A stretch of DNA of 33,799 nucleotides from Lachnospiraceae bacterium (lineage in GTDB: Bacteria > Bacillota > Clostridia > Lachnospirales > Lachnospiraceae), in NCBI GenBank assembly GCA_021202335.1, contig JAJQDE010000013.1, forward strand, positions 9,104 to 42,902. The letters are read 5' to 3'. The notes beneath the pieces are model-generated. The model saw nothing but the letters and a program-made list of their open reading frames with translations, did not search any database and had not been told where the DNA came from. Each line of letters begins with the position of its first letter. Position 1 is the stretch's first letter. Positions 1 through 8,944 of the stretch are shown piece after piece. The position numbers were made by a program, and so were the translations under genes.

Positions 1-2
1 AA

Positions 3-299
3 AGCAGCAGCACGGAAGAGGAAAGCGGCAGCAGCACAGAAGAAGAAAGCAGCAGCACGGAGGAAGAAAGCAGTAGTACAGAAGAAGAGAGTAGCAGTAC
101 GGAAGAGGAAAGCAACAGCACAGAGGAAGAAAGCAGTACGCCAACGGAAAGCAGCAGCACGGAAGAGGAAAGCGGCAGCAGCACAGAAGAAGAAAGCAGC
201 AGTACGGAAGAGGAAAGCGGCAGTAGTACGGAGGAAGAGAACAGCAGCACGGAAGAAAGCAGTACGGAAGAAAGCAGTACGGAAGAAAGCAGTACACCC
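3..299 (+). repeat. Degenerate in-frame Ser/Thr/Glu coding repeat
   Basis: About a dozen degenerate copies of an AGC-AGC-AGC-ACG-GAA-GAG-GAA type unit encode S(S/G)STEEES, shortening to STEES near the right end. Synonymous variation (AGC/AGT, ACG/ACA, GAA/GAG) is frequent, so the array is old rather than freshly expanded. It probably forms an extended acidic linker on the cell surface. Confidence 0.85.
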
Positions 300-1841
300 G
301 ATAATGCTGACCCTGACAGACCTGCGACGGAGGTTGATCTGTCGGATAAGAGCCAAATCAGTATATATGTGCCGAATGTCATTTCCAACGGGAAGAATAC
401 CGAGCAGCACTCCACTCCTGTTGTGACATATACGTATACCGAGAACGGTAAATCCGTGTCGCGTAAGCTTGTGGAGGGCTGGCAATATACGTTGGAAACT
501 AAAGCGGGATGTGACTACATGACAACGGGCGTATTGCAGACTTATGTAATTAAAGCCGTGACAGGAAGCGGTTTTACGGGAAGTGTTGAGAGGTCGTATA
601 CGATATATGACAAAAAGTCCGAGGATGTAAAGGCAGTAAGTAAGCTTAGCATCAAGCTTGCCAAAAAAAGCTATGACTTCACGGGTTATGCAATCGAGCC
701 TGAGATAAGCGTAATGGATGGTCAGACAGAGCTTGAACAGGGCACGGATTATGATGTTGTATACAAAAACAATTATAACGCGGGCAAGGCAAGTGTTATC
801 GTAATTGGAGAAGGAAGCTATACGGGCACCAAGGAGCTTAGCTTTACGATAAAAAAGTTCAAGTTCACCTACAAAAATCCTATATTAAGCTACACGAAGG
901 ACGGATATAAATATGCGGGCAGCGCAGTGACGCTTTCGGATTTGAGCGTAAAGCTTGCGAGCGGCTATGAGCTGGAGGAGGGTACGGACTATACGGTAAG
1001 CTATAAGTCGAATATCGGTAAGGGTACGGCGCGGTTTACGGTTAAGGCGGCAGGGAATAACTTTTCCGGTTCGACGATAGAATTTTTTGAAATTGAGGGG
1101 ATGGAGCTTTCGGATATCCCGGACAGTGCGCTTTCGGAAATAGAGGTCGGGTATTCCTCAAAGGGGGCAAAGCTCTCCGAGATAAAATGGGGCGGATATG
1201 TACTTAAGGAAGGAACGGATTACAGAGTGAACTACCATTACGCAAGCGCCGAGGGCAAGGGTAAAAAGGTGGGAGATGTCGTGCCGGTGGAAATTATCGG
1301 CAAAAATCGTTGGCTTAAAGGACAAAGGCGTGAGGCTTCGATTAAGGTCGTTGCGGCTGACTTTGAAACTCTGTCCGTAAAATCAGAGTCGGATTTTACT
1401 ATTGAAACCGGTAAATGGTCAAAGAGGAACAGTCAGGTAGTCGTTAAGGATTATACGGGTGTAAAGCTGAAATTGAATAAGGATTATGAGCTTACATGGG
1501 ACGAAAGCGACAATGGGCAGCCTGCGGCAGGTCTTACGCTCACTATTTCCCCGATAAATGAAGATACCTATACCGGAATAAAAACCGTAACGTACAGGGT
1601 GGCTTCTAAGATTTCGGCAAAGAATTATACAATCAGCGATAAATATTTCAACGGAAAAACCGCAGTGACGATTACGCCGGCGGATATTATTCCCAAAGGA
1701 GGAGAACCGGAGCTTTCCGCGGAGGATTACGAGGTGACAGGCTACAAGAACAACGCGAAAGCGGGAAAGGCTTCCGTGACACTTAAGGGTAAAGGGAAAT
1801 ATTACGGTACGATTACGCTGAAGTTTACCATTAAGGATTAA
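3..1841 (+). CDS. Cell-surface protein with Ser/Thr/Glu stalk and Ig-like repeats (C-terminal part)
   Basis: The frame is open from the first bases, so the N-terminus lies outside the window. A GTG at 369 is internal and is not the start. The visible part begins with about 100 residues of SSSTEEES-type repeats, then a short PDNADPDRPATE linker. About five repeats of 75-85 residues follow, each with the pattern EGTDY.V.YK.N...GKA...I.G.G.Y.GT...F.I; the clearest copies lie at about 640-860, 860-1100 and 1610-1840. Such domains are common in clostridial secreted and wall-associated proteins, where they form extended beta-sandwich rods. No LPXTG sorting motif or C-terminal membrane segment is present, so the attachment module, if any, must be N-terminal and outside the window. 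An acidic stalk followed by Ig-like modules fits an exported adhesin or enzyme tail. The actual activity cannot be judged from this part. Confidence 0.75.
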   Translation, partial: SSSTEEESGSSTEEESSSTEEESSSTEEESSSTEEESNSTEEESSTPTESSSTEEESGSSTEEESSSTEEESGSSTEEENSSTEESSTEESSTEESSTPDNADPDRPATEVDLSDKSQISIYVPNVISNGKNTEQHSTPVVTYTYTENGKSVSRKLVEGWQYTLETKAGCDYMTTGVLQTYVIKAVTGSGFTGSVERSYTIYDKKSEDVKAVSKLSIKLAKKSYDFTGYAIEPEISVMDGQTELEQGTDYDVVYKNNYNAGKASVIVIGEGSYTGTKELSFTIKKFKFTYKNPILSYTKDGYKYAGSAVTLSDLSVKLASGYELEEGTDYTVSYKSNIGKGTARFTVKAAGNNFSGSTIEFFEIEGMELSDIPDSALSEIEVGYSSKGAKLSEIKWGGYVLKEGTDYRVNYHYASAEGKGKKVGDVVPVEIIGKNRWLKGQRREASIKVVAADFETLSVKSESDFTIETGKWSKRNSQVVVKDYTGVKLKLNKDYELTWDESDNGQPAAGLTLTISPINEDTYTGIKTVTYRVASKISAKNYTISDKYFNGKTAVTITPADIIPKGGEPELSAEDYEVTGYKNNAKAGKASVTLKGKGKYYGTITLKFTIKD

Positions 1842-1876
1842 GCCTTAGCCGGTTTTATCAGGAAAATCAAAGAGAT

Positions 1877-1912
1877 AAAGCCTGTGAGTATTTTGAAATA
1901 TTCACAGGCTTT
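1877..1912. terminator. Bidirectional intrinsic terminator between convergent genes
   Basis: AAAGCCTGTGA pairs perfectly with TCACAGGCTTT and the stem continues through AT pairs to a tiny loop. It lies between the stops of the plus-strand surface protein (1841) and the minus-strand flavin reductase gene (1916). The arms end in A and T runs, so it can serve both directions. Confidence 0.8.
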
Positions 1913-1915
1913 GCA

Positions 1916-2419
1916 TTATCGCGCCATTGCTTCTATGATTTCCGCTACATACATGGTGTGCATGTCGCCGTCCTGATACCATTTTTTGATATCGGGCGAC
2001 AGGAAGCTTTCGTCGGTAATCCGCGTAGCGGACAGCTTGTTGCACAAAAGAACAAGCTCACCCTCGTCAATGAAAGGAATGGAATGTTTATAATTCCATG
2101 TAAGCCCTGCCTCCGCAAGCTTGTCGCAATCACGGCCCGAGTGTGAGCCGCAGTAGCTGAGCGCGTTTTTGAAGCTCTTTCCCAAAAAGGAAATTGAAAA
2201 AAAGTCGTTTTTGTCTATGAATTCTTTCGTAAATCTTGAGTCGCGGATAAACACAAAGGCGACATTTTTTCCCCAAAGCACGCCGACGCCTCCCCAGCTT
2301 ATGGTCATGGTGTTGGCGGACTCCTTTGTACCTGCCGAAACAAGTCCCCAGTCCTGACCGATTGTTTTAAAGGGATTAAATTCCAGGCTATCTACCGGAA
2401 ATGGTTGAAATACATGCAT
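1916..2419 (-). CDS. Flavin reductase-like domain protein (FMN-binding split barrel)
   Basis: This 167-residue protein has the layout of the flavin-reductase-like (flavoredoxin) family: an N-terminal PF.TIGQDWGLVSAG segment, TMTISWGGVGVLWGKNVAFVFIRDSRFT and a following FFSISFLG strand, which in the family cradle FMN. It would be a cytoplasmic flavoprotein that transfers electrons to an unknown partner. The start is supported by AAGGAG seven bases upstream and by a good minus-strand promoter at 2452-2480. It is transcribed alone, divergent from gltB and convergent with the surface-protein gene. The family is clear; the physiological substrate is not. Confidence 0.8.
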   Translation of the reverse strand: MHVFQPFPVDSLEFNPFKTIGQDWGLVSAGTKESANTMTISWGGVGVLWGKNVAFVFIRDSRFTKEFIDKNDFFSISFLGKSFKNALSYCGSHSGRDCDKLAEAGLTWNYKHSIPFIDEGELVLLCNKLSATRITDESFLSPDIKKWYQDGDMHTMYVAEIIEAMAR

Positions 2420-2451
2420 AACAAAACTCCTTTTCTTAATAATCTATACAA

Positions 2452-2480
2452 ATTATACTATCATCCGTAAAAAATGTCAC
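2452..2480 (-). promoter_or_regulatory. Sigma-A promoter for the flavin reductase gene
   Basis: On the minus strand GTGACA (2475-2480) and TATAAT (2452-2457) are separated by 17 bases. Only one base departs from the vegetative consensus. It lies back to back with the gltB promoter. Confidence 0.7.
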
Positions 2481-2509
2481 GTATAAACGGGAATTAAAAA
2501 AAATAACCC

Positions 2510-2538
2510 TTTACAAAAGCAAAAAAATTATCTATAAT
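2510..2538 (+). promoter_or_regulatory. Sigma-A promoter for gltBD
   Basis: TTTACA (2510-2515) and a perfect TATAAT (2533-2538) are 17 bases apart. The expected transcript start is near 2545, which leaves a leader of about 225 bases before gltB. Confidence 0.75.
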
Positions 2539-2544
2539 TTTATC

Positions 2545-2646
2545 ATATAAAATAGTAGTACGAAAAGGTACCACGTTTCGTACTGCTGATATAATCGTAA
2601 GCGAAGTGACCAAAGGCGGTTCAGTGTTTTTTGGTTACTTTTTTTA
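2545..2646 (+). ncRNA. gltB leader with attenuator-like folding
   Basis: The leader contains a 12-bp hairpin, 2554-2565 with 2576-2587 (one G-U pair, loop AGGTACCACG). The second part folds in two exclusive ways. One is a terminator, 2604-2614 with 2630-2640, followed by U residues. The other is a shorter hairpin, TGACC with GGTTCA, enclosing the hexaloop AAAGGC at 2612-2617. The latter shares its 5' arm with the terminator and would act as an antiterminator. In known ANTAR-regulated leaders of Firmicutes, paired hairpins carry hexaloops with A at position 1 and G at position 4. The second loop fits this, but the first hairpin has a ten-base loop and does not clearly fit. The terminator and the alternative pairing are read from the sequence; regulation by an ANTAR protein or a ligand is inference. 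Confidence 0.55.
2604..2646 (+). terminator. Intrinsic terminator in the gltB leader
   Basis: AAGTGACCAAA pairs with TTTGGTTACTT (one G-U) around a 15-base loop and runs straight into a T tract. It lies between the promoter and the gltB start, so it is a conditional terminator rather than an operon end. Confidence 0.7.
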
Positions 2647-2770
2647 TGAGTAAAATGAGGCAAAAGCGGCGTGAACACACAAATTATCTGACAATCAGAC
2701 AATTCGGATAAATAAATCTAACGGTTTGCGTGCCGCTAAACCCATGATACAAGGAAAAGGAGAAATTGAG

Positions 2771-5700
2771 ATGTTTGATGCAAAAATGAATGTCCCCGAG
2801 GCGCCGCTTCACAGAGCGGAATATGAGCATGATAACTGTGGTATCGGCGCAGTTGTAAACATCAAGGGCATAAAGTCCAGGGAAACCGTGGAAAAGGCCC
2901 TGAAAATCGTGGAAAACTTAGAGCACAGGGCAGGTAAGGACGCTGAGGGAAAGACAGGCGACGGCGTCGGAATACTCGTGCAGATTTGCCACGGCTTTTT
3001 TGCAAAGGTGACAAAGCCCTTGGGCATAGAGCTTGGCGGTGAAAGAGAGTACGGCGTGGGAATGTTTTTCTTCCCGCAGGATGAGCTTAAGCGCAATCAG
3101 GCAAAAAAGATGTTTGAGATTATCGTGGAGAAGGAAGGCTTGGATTTCTTAGGCTGGAGAGAGGTTCCGTGCGTGCCTGCGGTCCTCGGACATAAGGCGG
3201 TGGAGTGTATGCCTTATATCATGCAGGCGTTTGTGAAAAAGCCCGCAAATGTTGAGAAAGGGCTTGCTTTTGACAGAAAGCTTTATATTGCCAGGCGCGT
3301 TTTTGAGCAAAGCTCGGACAATACCTATGTTGTATCCCTTAGCAGCAGAACAATCGTTTACAAGGGCATGTTCCTTGTGAAGCAGCTTAGAACCTTTTTT
3401 AAGGATTTGCAGAGTGAGGACTATACGTCGGCAATCGCGATTGTACATTCGCGTTTCTCAACCAACACAAATCCCAGCTGGGAGAGAGCGCATCCCAACC
3501 GCTTCATCGTACATAACGGTGAGATTAACACCATCCGCGGCAACGTTGATAAAATGATAGCGCGCGAGGAGAACATGGAGTCCGAGTTTTTGAGCAAGGA
3601 ATTTCATAAGGTGCTGCCGGTCGTGAATGCGCAGGGCTCTGACTCCGCTATGCTCGACAATACACTTGAGTTCCTCGTGATGAGCGGCATGGAGCTCCCG
3701 CTGGCGGTCATGATCACGATACCGGAGCCGTGGGCGAACAACAAGACAATGTCGCAGTCAAAGAAGGATTTTTATCAGTATTACGCTACGATGATGGAGC
3801 CGTGGGACGGTCCTGCGTCCATTCTGTTTTCGGACGGTGATATTATGGGGGCGGTGCTGGACAGAAACGGTCTTAGACCATCGAGATATTACATCACCTC
3901 GGACGACCAGCTTATTCTTTCGTCAGAGGTGGGAGTGCTGCCGATAGACGCCACAAAAATCGTCAAAAAGGACAGGCTGCGCCCGGGCAAGATGCTTTTG
4001 GTCGACACGGTAAAGGGCGAGGTCATAGACGATGACACCTTAAAGGAAAAGTACGCAAAGCGCCGTCCTTACGGGGAGTGGCTTGACTCTAATCTTGTAA
4101 CGCTCAAGGAGCTTAAGATACCGAACGTTAGAGTGCCGGAATACACCTACGAGGAGCGCCAGCGTATGCAGAAGGCGTTCGGCTATACCTATGAGGAGTT
4201 AAAGACCAGTATATTGCCAATGGCAAAGAACGGAAGCGAGAGCATAGGCGCGATGGGCGTTGATACTCCCATTCCCGTGCTTTCGAGAACGCATCATCAG
4301 CTTTCGCATTACTTTAAGCAGCAGTTTGCGCAGGTCACAAACCCGCCGATTGACGCCATCCGTGAGGAGGTTGTAACGGCAACGACTATTTATATAGGAA
4401 AAGACGGAAACATCCTTTATGACACTGAAAAGAACTGTAATGTATTAAAGGTGAACAATCCGATTTTGACCACCACCGACCTTCTTAAAATCAAGAATAT
4501 GAAGCGAGAGGGCTTTAAGGTTGAGGTAATTCCGATTGTTTACTATAAAAACACAAGCCTTGAGCGCGCGATTGACCGCCTGTATGTGGAGGCTGACCGT
4601 GCGTACAGAGAGGGCGTGAACATTATCATCCTTTCGGACAGGGGAGTGGACGAAAACCATGTGGCGATACCGTCGCTTCTTGCCGTGTCGGCAATGCAGA
4701 AGCATTTGGTGCGCACGAAAAAGAGAACGAGCGTGGCGCTTATCATAGAATCGGCGGAGCCGAGGGAGGTACACGATTTTGCGACGCTCATCGGTTACGG
4801 CGCCTGCGCGGTAAACCCGTATCTTGCACAGGAGTCCATCAAGGAGCTGATAGACAACGGCATGCTCGACAAGGATTACCATGCGGCGGTTGACGACTAC
4901 AATGACGCGATACTTCACGGCATCGTAAAGATTGCGTCGAAGATGGGTATTTCCACAATTCAGTCTTATCAGGGCTCGCAGATTTTCGAGGCAATCGGTA
5001 TAGACTCGAATGTTATAAATAAATATTTTACAAATACGGTGTGCAGAGTGGGCGGAATTACGCTTGAGGATATTGCGCGTGAGTTTGACGACCTTCACTC
5101 GAGGGCGTTTGACCCGCTCGGACTTGCGACGGATTTGACGCTTGACAGCCCCGGGCAGCATAAGTCAAGGAGCGGAGCGGAGGAGCATTTGTACAATCCC
5201 GCCACAATCCATCTTTTGCAGCAGTCAACGCAGCGCGGCGATTATGAGATGTTTAAGCAGTATTCGGAGCTGATTACCGCAGAGGACAGCGCGGCGTCAG
5301 GCGTGAGCGGCAATGCATCAGGCGTGAGAAATATCCGCGGTCTGCTGGACTTCAACTATCCAAAGAAGGGAGTTCCGATGGAAGAGGTTGAGAGCGTTGA
5401 GAGCATCGTCACAAGATTTAAAACCGGCGCGATGTCATACGGCTCTATTTCAAAGGAGGCGCACGAAACCCTTGCAATTGCGATGAACACGCTTCATGGA
5501 AAATCAAATTCCGGCGAGGGCGGCGAGGATTTGGAGCGAATGGAGATAGGCGCGGACGGCTTAAACCGCTGCTCGGCAATCAAGCAGGTTGCAAGCGGAC
5601 GCTTTGGAGTTACAAGCAAATATCTGGTGAGCGCGCAGGAAATTCAGATTAAGATGGCGCAGGGAGCAAAGCCCGGTGAGGGCGGGCATCTTCCGGCAGG

Positions 5701-7345
5701 AAAGGTATATCCCTGGATTGCAAAGACAAGACATTCAACGCCCGGCGTAGGTCTTATCTCGCCCCCGCCTCATCACGATATCTACTCGATTGAGGATTTG
5801 GCGCAGCTTATATATGATTTGAAGAATGCAAACAAGAACGCAAGAATAAGCGTGAAGCTCGTGTCGGAGGCAGGCGTCGGAACTGTTGCGGCAGGCGTGG
5901 CAAAGGCAGGAGCGCAGGTGGTGCTGATTTCAGGCTATGACGGCGGTACGGGCGCGGCTCCCAAAAGCTCCATACATAACGCGGGACTTCCGTGGGAGCT
6001 TGGTCTTGCGGAAACGCATCAGACGCTGATACAGAACGGGCTTAGAAACAAGGTGCGCATTGAAACCGACGGAAAGCTTATGACGGGCCGCGATGTTGCC
6101 ATAGCGGCAATTTTGGGCGCGGAGGAATTCGGCTTTGCCACTGCTCCGCTCGTGACGATGGGCTGCGTGATGATGAGAGTCTGCAACCTTGACACGTGCC
6201 CGGTGGGCGTGGCGACACAGAATCCCGAGCTTCGCAAGCGTTTCAAGGGTAAGCCTGAGTATGTAATGAACTTTATGAAATTTATCGCGCAGGAGCTTCG
6301 CGAATATATGGCGCGTCTTGGCGTGAGAACGGTTGACGAGCTTGTGGGACACACCGATTTGCTGAAGATGAAGGATAAGCTGCCGGAGGGTACGGTAAAG
6401 CTTGACCTGAGCCTTATTTTAAACAATCCTTATCAGAAGGAGAAGGCAGTGTTTGACCCGAAGCAGGTATACGACTTTGAGCTTGAAAAGACGCTTGATG
6501 AGAGAGTTTTATTAAAACAGCTCGGAGGCGCTTTGGAGGCTAAGCAGAAGAAGTCCATTGAGGTAGATGTGACGAACACCGACCGGTCATTCGGTACGAT
6601 TTTCGGTTCGGAGATTACAAGACGGTATTATAATACGCTTGAGGACGATACTTACAGAATCCTTTGCAGAGGCGCGGGCGGACAGAGCTTTGGCGCGTTT
6701 ATACCAAACGGACTTACCCTTGAGCTTGTGGGCGACTCGAATGATTACTTAGGAAAGGGTCTGTCGGGCGGCAAGCTGATTGTATATCCTCCGAAGGGGA
6801 GCCGATTTAAGCAGGACGAAAATATTATTGTGGGAAATGTCGCGCTTTACGGAGCTACAAGCGGAAAGGCGTTTATCAACGGCGTCGCGGGCGAGCGTTT
6901 CTGCGTCAGAAATTCAGGCGCTCTTGCGGTAGTAGAGGGCGTGGGCGACCATGGCTGCGAATACATGACAGGCGGACGCGTGGTGGTGCTCGGCGGTACC
7001 GGCAAGAACTTTGCGGCAGGTATGAGCGGCGGCATTGCGTATGTGCTTGACGAGGACAACGACCTTTACATGAGAGTAAATAAGGAAATGGTTTCCATGA
7101 GCGAGATTACCAATAAGTACGATGTGATTGAGCTTAAGGAAATGATCAAGGAGCACGTGGCATATACCAACTCCGAAAAGGGTAAGGAAATTCTTGATAA
7201 TTTTGGCGAGTATCTGCCTAAATTCAAGAAGATTATCCCTTACGACTACGATAGAATGTTAAAGACCATTGTTCAGATGGAGGAAAAAGGGCTTAGCGCG
7301 GAGCAGGCGCAGATTGAGGCATTCTATGCGAACACAAACAAATAA
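2771..7345 (+). CDS. gltB: Glutamate synthase, large (alpha) subunit
   Basis: The 1524-residue protein transfers the amide of glutamine to 2-oxoglutarate, giving two glutamates; GltD supplies the electrons. The start is set at ATG 2771 because AAAAGGAG sits eight bases before it; the upstream TTG at 2726 is a poor alternative. The N-terminal class II amidotransferase domain has its nucleophile at Cys23 (HDNCGIG), so a 22-residue propeptide is expected to be removed. The FMN-binding synthase domain occupies roughly residues 800-1190, with the 3Fe-4S cysteines at 1132, 1138 and 1143 (GCVMMRVCNLDTCPVG). A GXGXG beta-helix domain forms the C-terminus. The length is normal for bacterial GltB. gltD follows after 36 bases, so the two form one unit controlled by the upstream attenuator. 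Confidence 0.97.
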   Translation: MFDAKMNVPEAPLHRAEYEHDNCGIGAVVNIKGIKSRETVEKALKIVENLEHRAGKDAEGKTGDGVGILVQICHGFFAKVTKPLGIELGGEREYGVGMFFFPQDELKRNQAKKMFEIIVEKEGLDFLGWREVPCVPAVLGHKAVECMPYIMQAFVKKPANVEKGLAFDRKLYIARRVFEQSSDNTYVVSLSSRTIVYKGMFLVKQLRTFFKDLQSEDYTSAIAIVHSRFSTNTNPSWERAHPNRFIVHNGEINTIRGNVDKMIAREENMESEFLSKEFHKVLPVVNAQGSDSAMLDNTLEFLVMSGMELPLAVMITIPEPWANNKTMSQSKKDFYQYYATMMEPWDGPASILFSDGDIMGAVLDRNGLRPSRYYITSDDQLILSSEVGVLPIDATKIVKKDRLRPGKMLLVDTVKGEVIDDDTLKEKYAKRRPYGEWLDSNLVTLKELKIPNVRVPEYTYEERQRMQKAFGYTYEELKTSILPMAKNGSESIGAMGVDTPIPVLSRTHHQLSHYFKQQFAQVTNPPIDAIREEVVTATTIYIGKDGNILYDTEKNCNVLKVNNPILTTTDLLKIKNMKREGFKVEVIPIVYYKNTSLERAIDRLYVEADRAYREGVNIIILSDRGVDENHVAIPSLLAVSAMQKHLVRTKKRTSVALIIESAEPREVHDFATLIGYGACAVNPYLAQESIKELIDNGMLDKDYHAAVDDYNDAILHGIVKIASKMGISTIQSYQGSQIFEAIGIDSNVINKYFTNTVCRVGGITLEDIAREFDDLHSRAFDPLGLATDLTLDSPGQHKSRSGAEEHLYNPATIHLLQQSTQRGDYEMFKQYSELITAEDSAASGVSGNASGVRNIRGLLDFNYPKKGVPMEEVESVESIVTRFKTGAMSYGSISKEAHETLAIAMNTLHGKSNSGEGGEDLERMEIGADGLNRCSAIKQVASGRFGVTSKYLVSAQEIQIKMAQGAKPGEGGHLPAGKVYPWIAKTRHSTPGVGLISPPPHHDIYSIEDLAQLIYDLKNANKNARISVKLVSEAGVGTVAAGVAKAGAQVVLISGYDGGTGAAPKSSIHNAGLPWELGLAETHQTLIQNGLRNKVRIETDGKLMTGRDVAIAAILGAEEFGFATAPLVTMGCVMMRVCNLDTCPVGVATQNPELRKRFKGKPEYVMNFMKFIAQELREYMARLGVRTVDELVGHTDLLKMKDKLPEGTVKLDLSLILNNPYQKEKAVFDPKQVYDFELEKTLDERVLLKQLGGALEAKQKKSIEVDVTNTDRSFGTIFGSEITRRYYNTLEDDTYRILCRGAGGQSFGAFIPNGLTLELVGDSNDYLGKGLSGGKLIVYPPKGSRFKQDENIIVGNVALYGATSGKAFINGVAGERFCVRNSGALAVVEGVGDHGCEYMTGGRVVVLGGTGKNFAAGMSGGIAYVLDEDNDLYMRVNKEMVSMSEITNKYDVIELKEMIKEHVAYTNSEKGKEILDNFGEYLPKFKKIIPYDYDRMLKTIVQMEEKGLSAEQAQIEAFYANTNK

Positions 7346-7381
7346 AAATGTGAAGGTTTATTGGCAGAATGGAGGATTAGA

Positions 7382-8875
7382 ATGGGAAAGCCAACAGGAT
7401 TTTTAGAGTATGAAAGAAAAACCTCTGCGGCGCAGGCGCCTAAGGAGAGAATCAAGCATTTTAATGAGTTCCATGAGCATCTTCCGATGGAGGAGCAGCA
7501 AAAACAGGGCGCCAGATGTATGGAGTGCGGCGTGCCGTTTTGCCAGGCGGGGATGACGATTGCGGGAATGACCTCGGGTTGTCCGCTCCACAATCTTGTG
7601 CCGGAATGGAACGACCTGGTATATACGGGAAACTGGGAGCGTGCCTACAACAGACTGAAAAAGACCAACAATTTCCCGGAATTTACATCAAGAGTATGTC
7701 CCGCTTTATGCGAGAACGCATGCACCTGCGGTTTAAACGGCGATGCGGTGGCGACAAAGGAAAATGAGTATGCAATTATTGAAAACGCATACGCGTCAGG
7801 TCTTGCCGATGCAAAGCCTCCAAAGGTGCGCACCAATAAGACTGTTGCCGTTATCGGCAGCGGTCCGTCGGGGCTGGCGGTGGCGGATCAGCTCAACAAG
7901 AGCGGACACAATGTGACCGTTTTTGAAAGGAGCGACCGTGTGGGCGGACTGCTTATGTACGGTATTCCGAATATGAAGCTGGAAAAGCATGTCATTGATC
8001 GAAAGATTAAGATTATGGAGGAGGAGGGCGTTAAATTTGTCACGAACGCCGACATCGGACGTGATGCAAAGTCAAAGAAGCTGGTAGAGGGCTTTGACAG
8101 AATCGTGCTTGCCTGCGGCGCTTCAAATCCCAGGGATATAAATGCGCCCGGGCGTGATGCGAAGGGCATATATTTTGCGGTGGATTTTTTGAAGGGCGTG
8201 ACAAAGAGCCTTTTGGATTCCAAGCTGCAGGATAATTCCTTCGTGTCTGCCAAGGGCAGGAACGTAATTATTATCGGGGGCGGTGATACGGGTAACGACT
8301 GTGTGGGCACCTCAATCCGGCTGGGCGCGAAATCGGTGACGCAGATTGAGATGATGCCAAAGGCGCCCGATACAAGGGCGGCAAACAATCCATGGCCGGA
8401 GTGGCCAAAGGTCTGCAAGACTGACTACGGTCAGGAGGAGGCAATCGCGCTCTTCGGACATGACCCGCGTAGATATGAGTCAACGGTAAAGGAGTTTATA
8501 AAGGATAAGAACGGAAATCTGTCAGCCGTAAAAATCGTAAAGCTTTCATGGGAAAAGGACGCTGCGACGGGCAGAATGAACATGAAGGAGGTCGAGGGCA
8601 GCGAGCAGGTGCTTGAGGCGCAGCTTGTGCTGATTGCGGCAGGCTTTTTGGGCAGTCAGAAATATGTGACGGATGCCTTTAAGGTCGAGCTTGACGCCCG
8701 CACAAACGTAAAGACAGAGCCGGGGAAATTCAAGACCAGCGTCGACAATGTATTTACGGCGGGCGATATGCACACCGGTCAGTCGCTGGTGGTCAAGGCA
8801 ATCCGTCAGGGGCGCGAGTGCGCAAGAGAGGTGGACGAAAGCCTTATGGGATACAGCAACATGCTTATCCAATAA
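7382..8875 (+). CDS. gltD: Glutamate synthase, small (beta) subunit
   Basis: This 497-residue subunit oxidises NAD(P)H and passes electrons through FAD and iron-sulfur clusters to GltB. An N-terminal cysteine-rich region (CMECGVPFC, SGCPLHN, VCPALCENACTCG) binds two 4Fe-4S clusters. The FAD-binding GSGPSG lies near residue 157, a second dinucleotide site GGGDTGND near 298, and a C-terminal FTAGDMHTGQSLVVKAI closes the FAD site. Start ATG 7382 has GGAGG seven bases upstream and replaces a TTG at 7361. It is the last gene of the gltBD unit and is followed at once by a strong terminator. Confidence 0.97.
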   Translation: MGKPTGFLEYERKTSAAQAPKERIKHFNEFHEHLPMEEQQKQGARCMECGVPFCQAGMTIAGMTSGCPLHNLVPEWNDLVYTGNWERAYNRLKKTNNFPEFTSRVCPALCENACTCGLNGDAVATKENEYAIIENAYASGLADAKPPKVRTNKTVAVIGSGPSGLAVADQLNKSGHNVTVFERSDRVGGLLMYGIPNMKLEKHVIDRKIKIMEEEGVKFVTNADIGRDAKSKKLVEGFDRIVLACGASNPRDINAPGRDAKGIYFAVDFLKGVTKSLLDSKLQDNSFVSAKGRNVIIIGGGDTGNDCVGTSIRLGAKSVTQIEMMPKAPDTRAANNPWPEWPKVCKTDYGQEEAIALFGHDPRRYESTVKEFIKDKNGNLSAVKIVKLSWEKDAATGRMNMKEVEGSEQVLEAQLVLIAAGFLGSQKYVTDAFKVELDARTNVKTEPGKFKTSVDNVFTAGDMHTGQSLVVKAIRQGRECAREVDESLMGYSNMLIQ

Positions 8876-8930
8876 AAAACAGCCGGAACCGGGGCAGGTA
8901 AGCCTGCACCGGGTTCACGGCTGTTTTTTT
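8876..8930 (+). terminator. Intrinsic terminator after gltD
   Basis: CAGCCG and GAACC pair with GGGTTC and CGGCTG. A second inner stem CAGG...CCTG adds to this, and seven T residues follow. An A run precedes it, so it may also stop minus-strand transcription arriving from the HTH gene. Confidence 0.9.
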
Positions 8931-8944
8931 GTGAATAGCGTACA

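Noticed and set aside
1-299. CRISPR or tandem non-coding repeat
   Set aside because: The units are degenerate, contiguous, without spacers, and in frame with the downstream protein.
2554-2587. First gltB leader hairpin as a standard ANTAR P1 hairpin
   Set aside because: The loop has ten bases and no alternative pairing gives a hexaloop with A1 and G4 and a sound stem.
4445-5161. 238-codon open frame on the minus strand within gltB
   Set aside because: It overlaps a fully conserved part of GltB, has no ribosome binding site and looks like a composition shadow.
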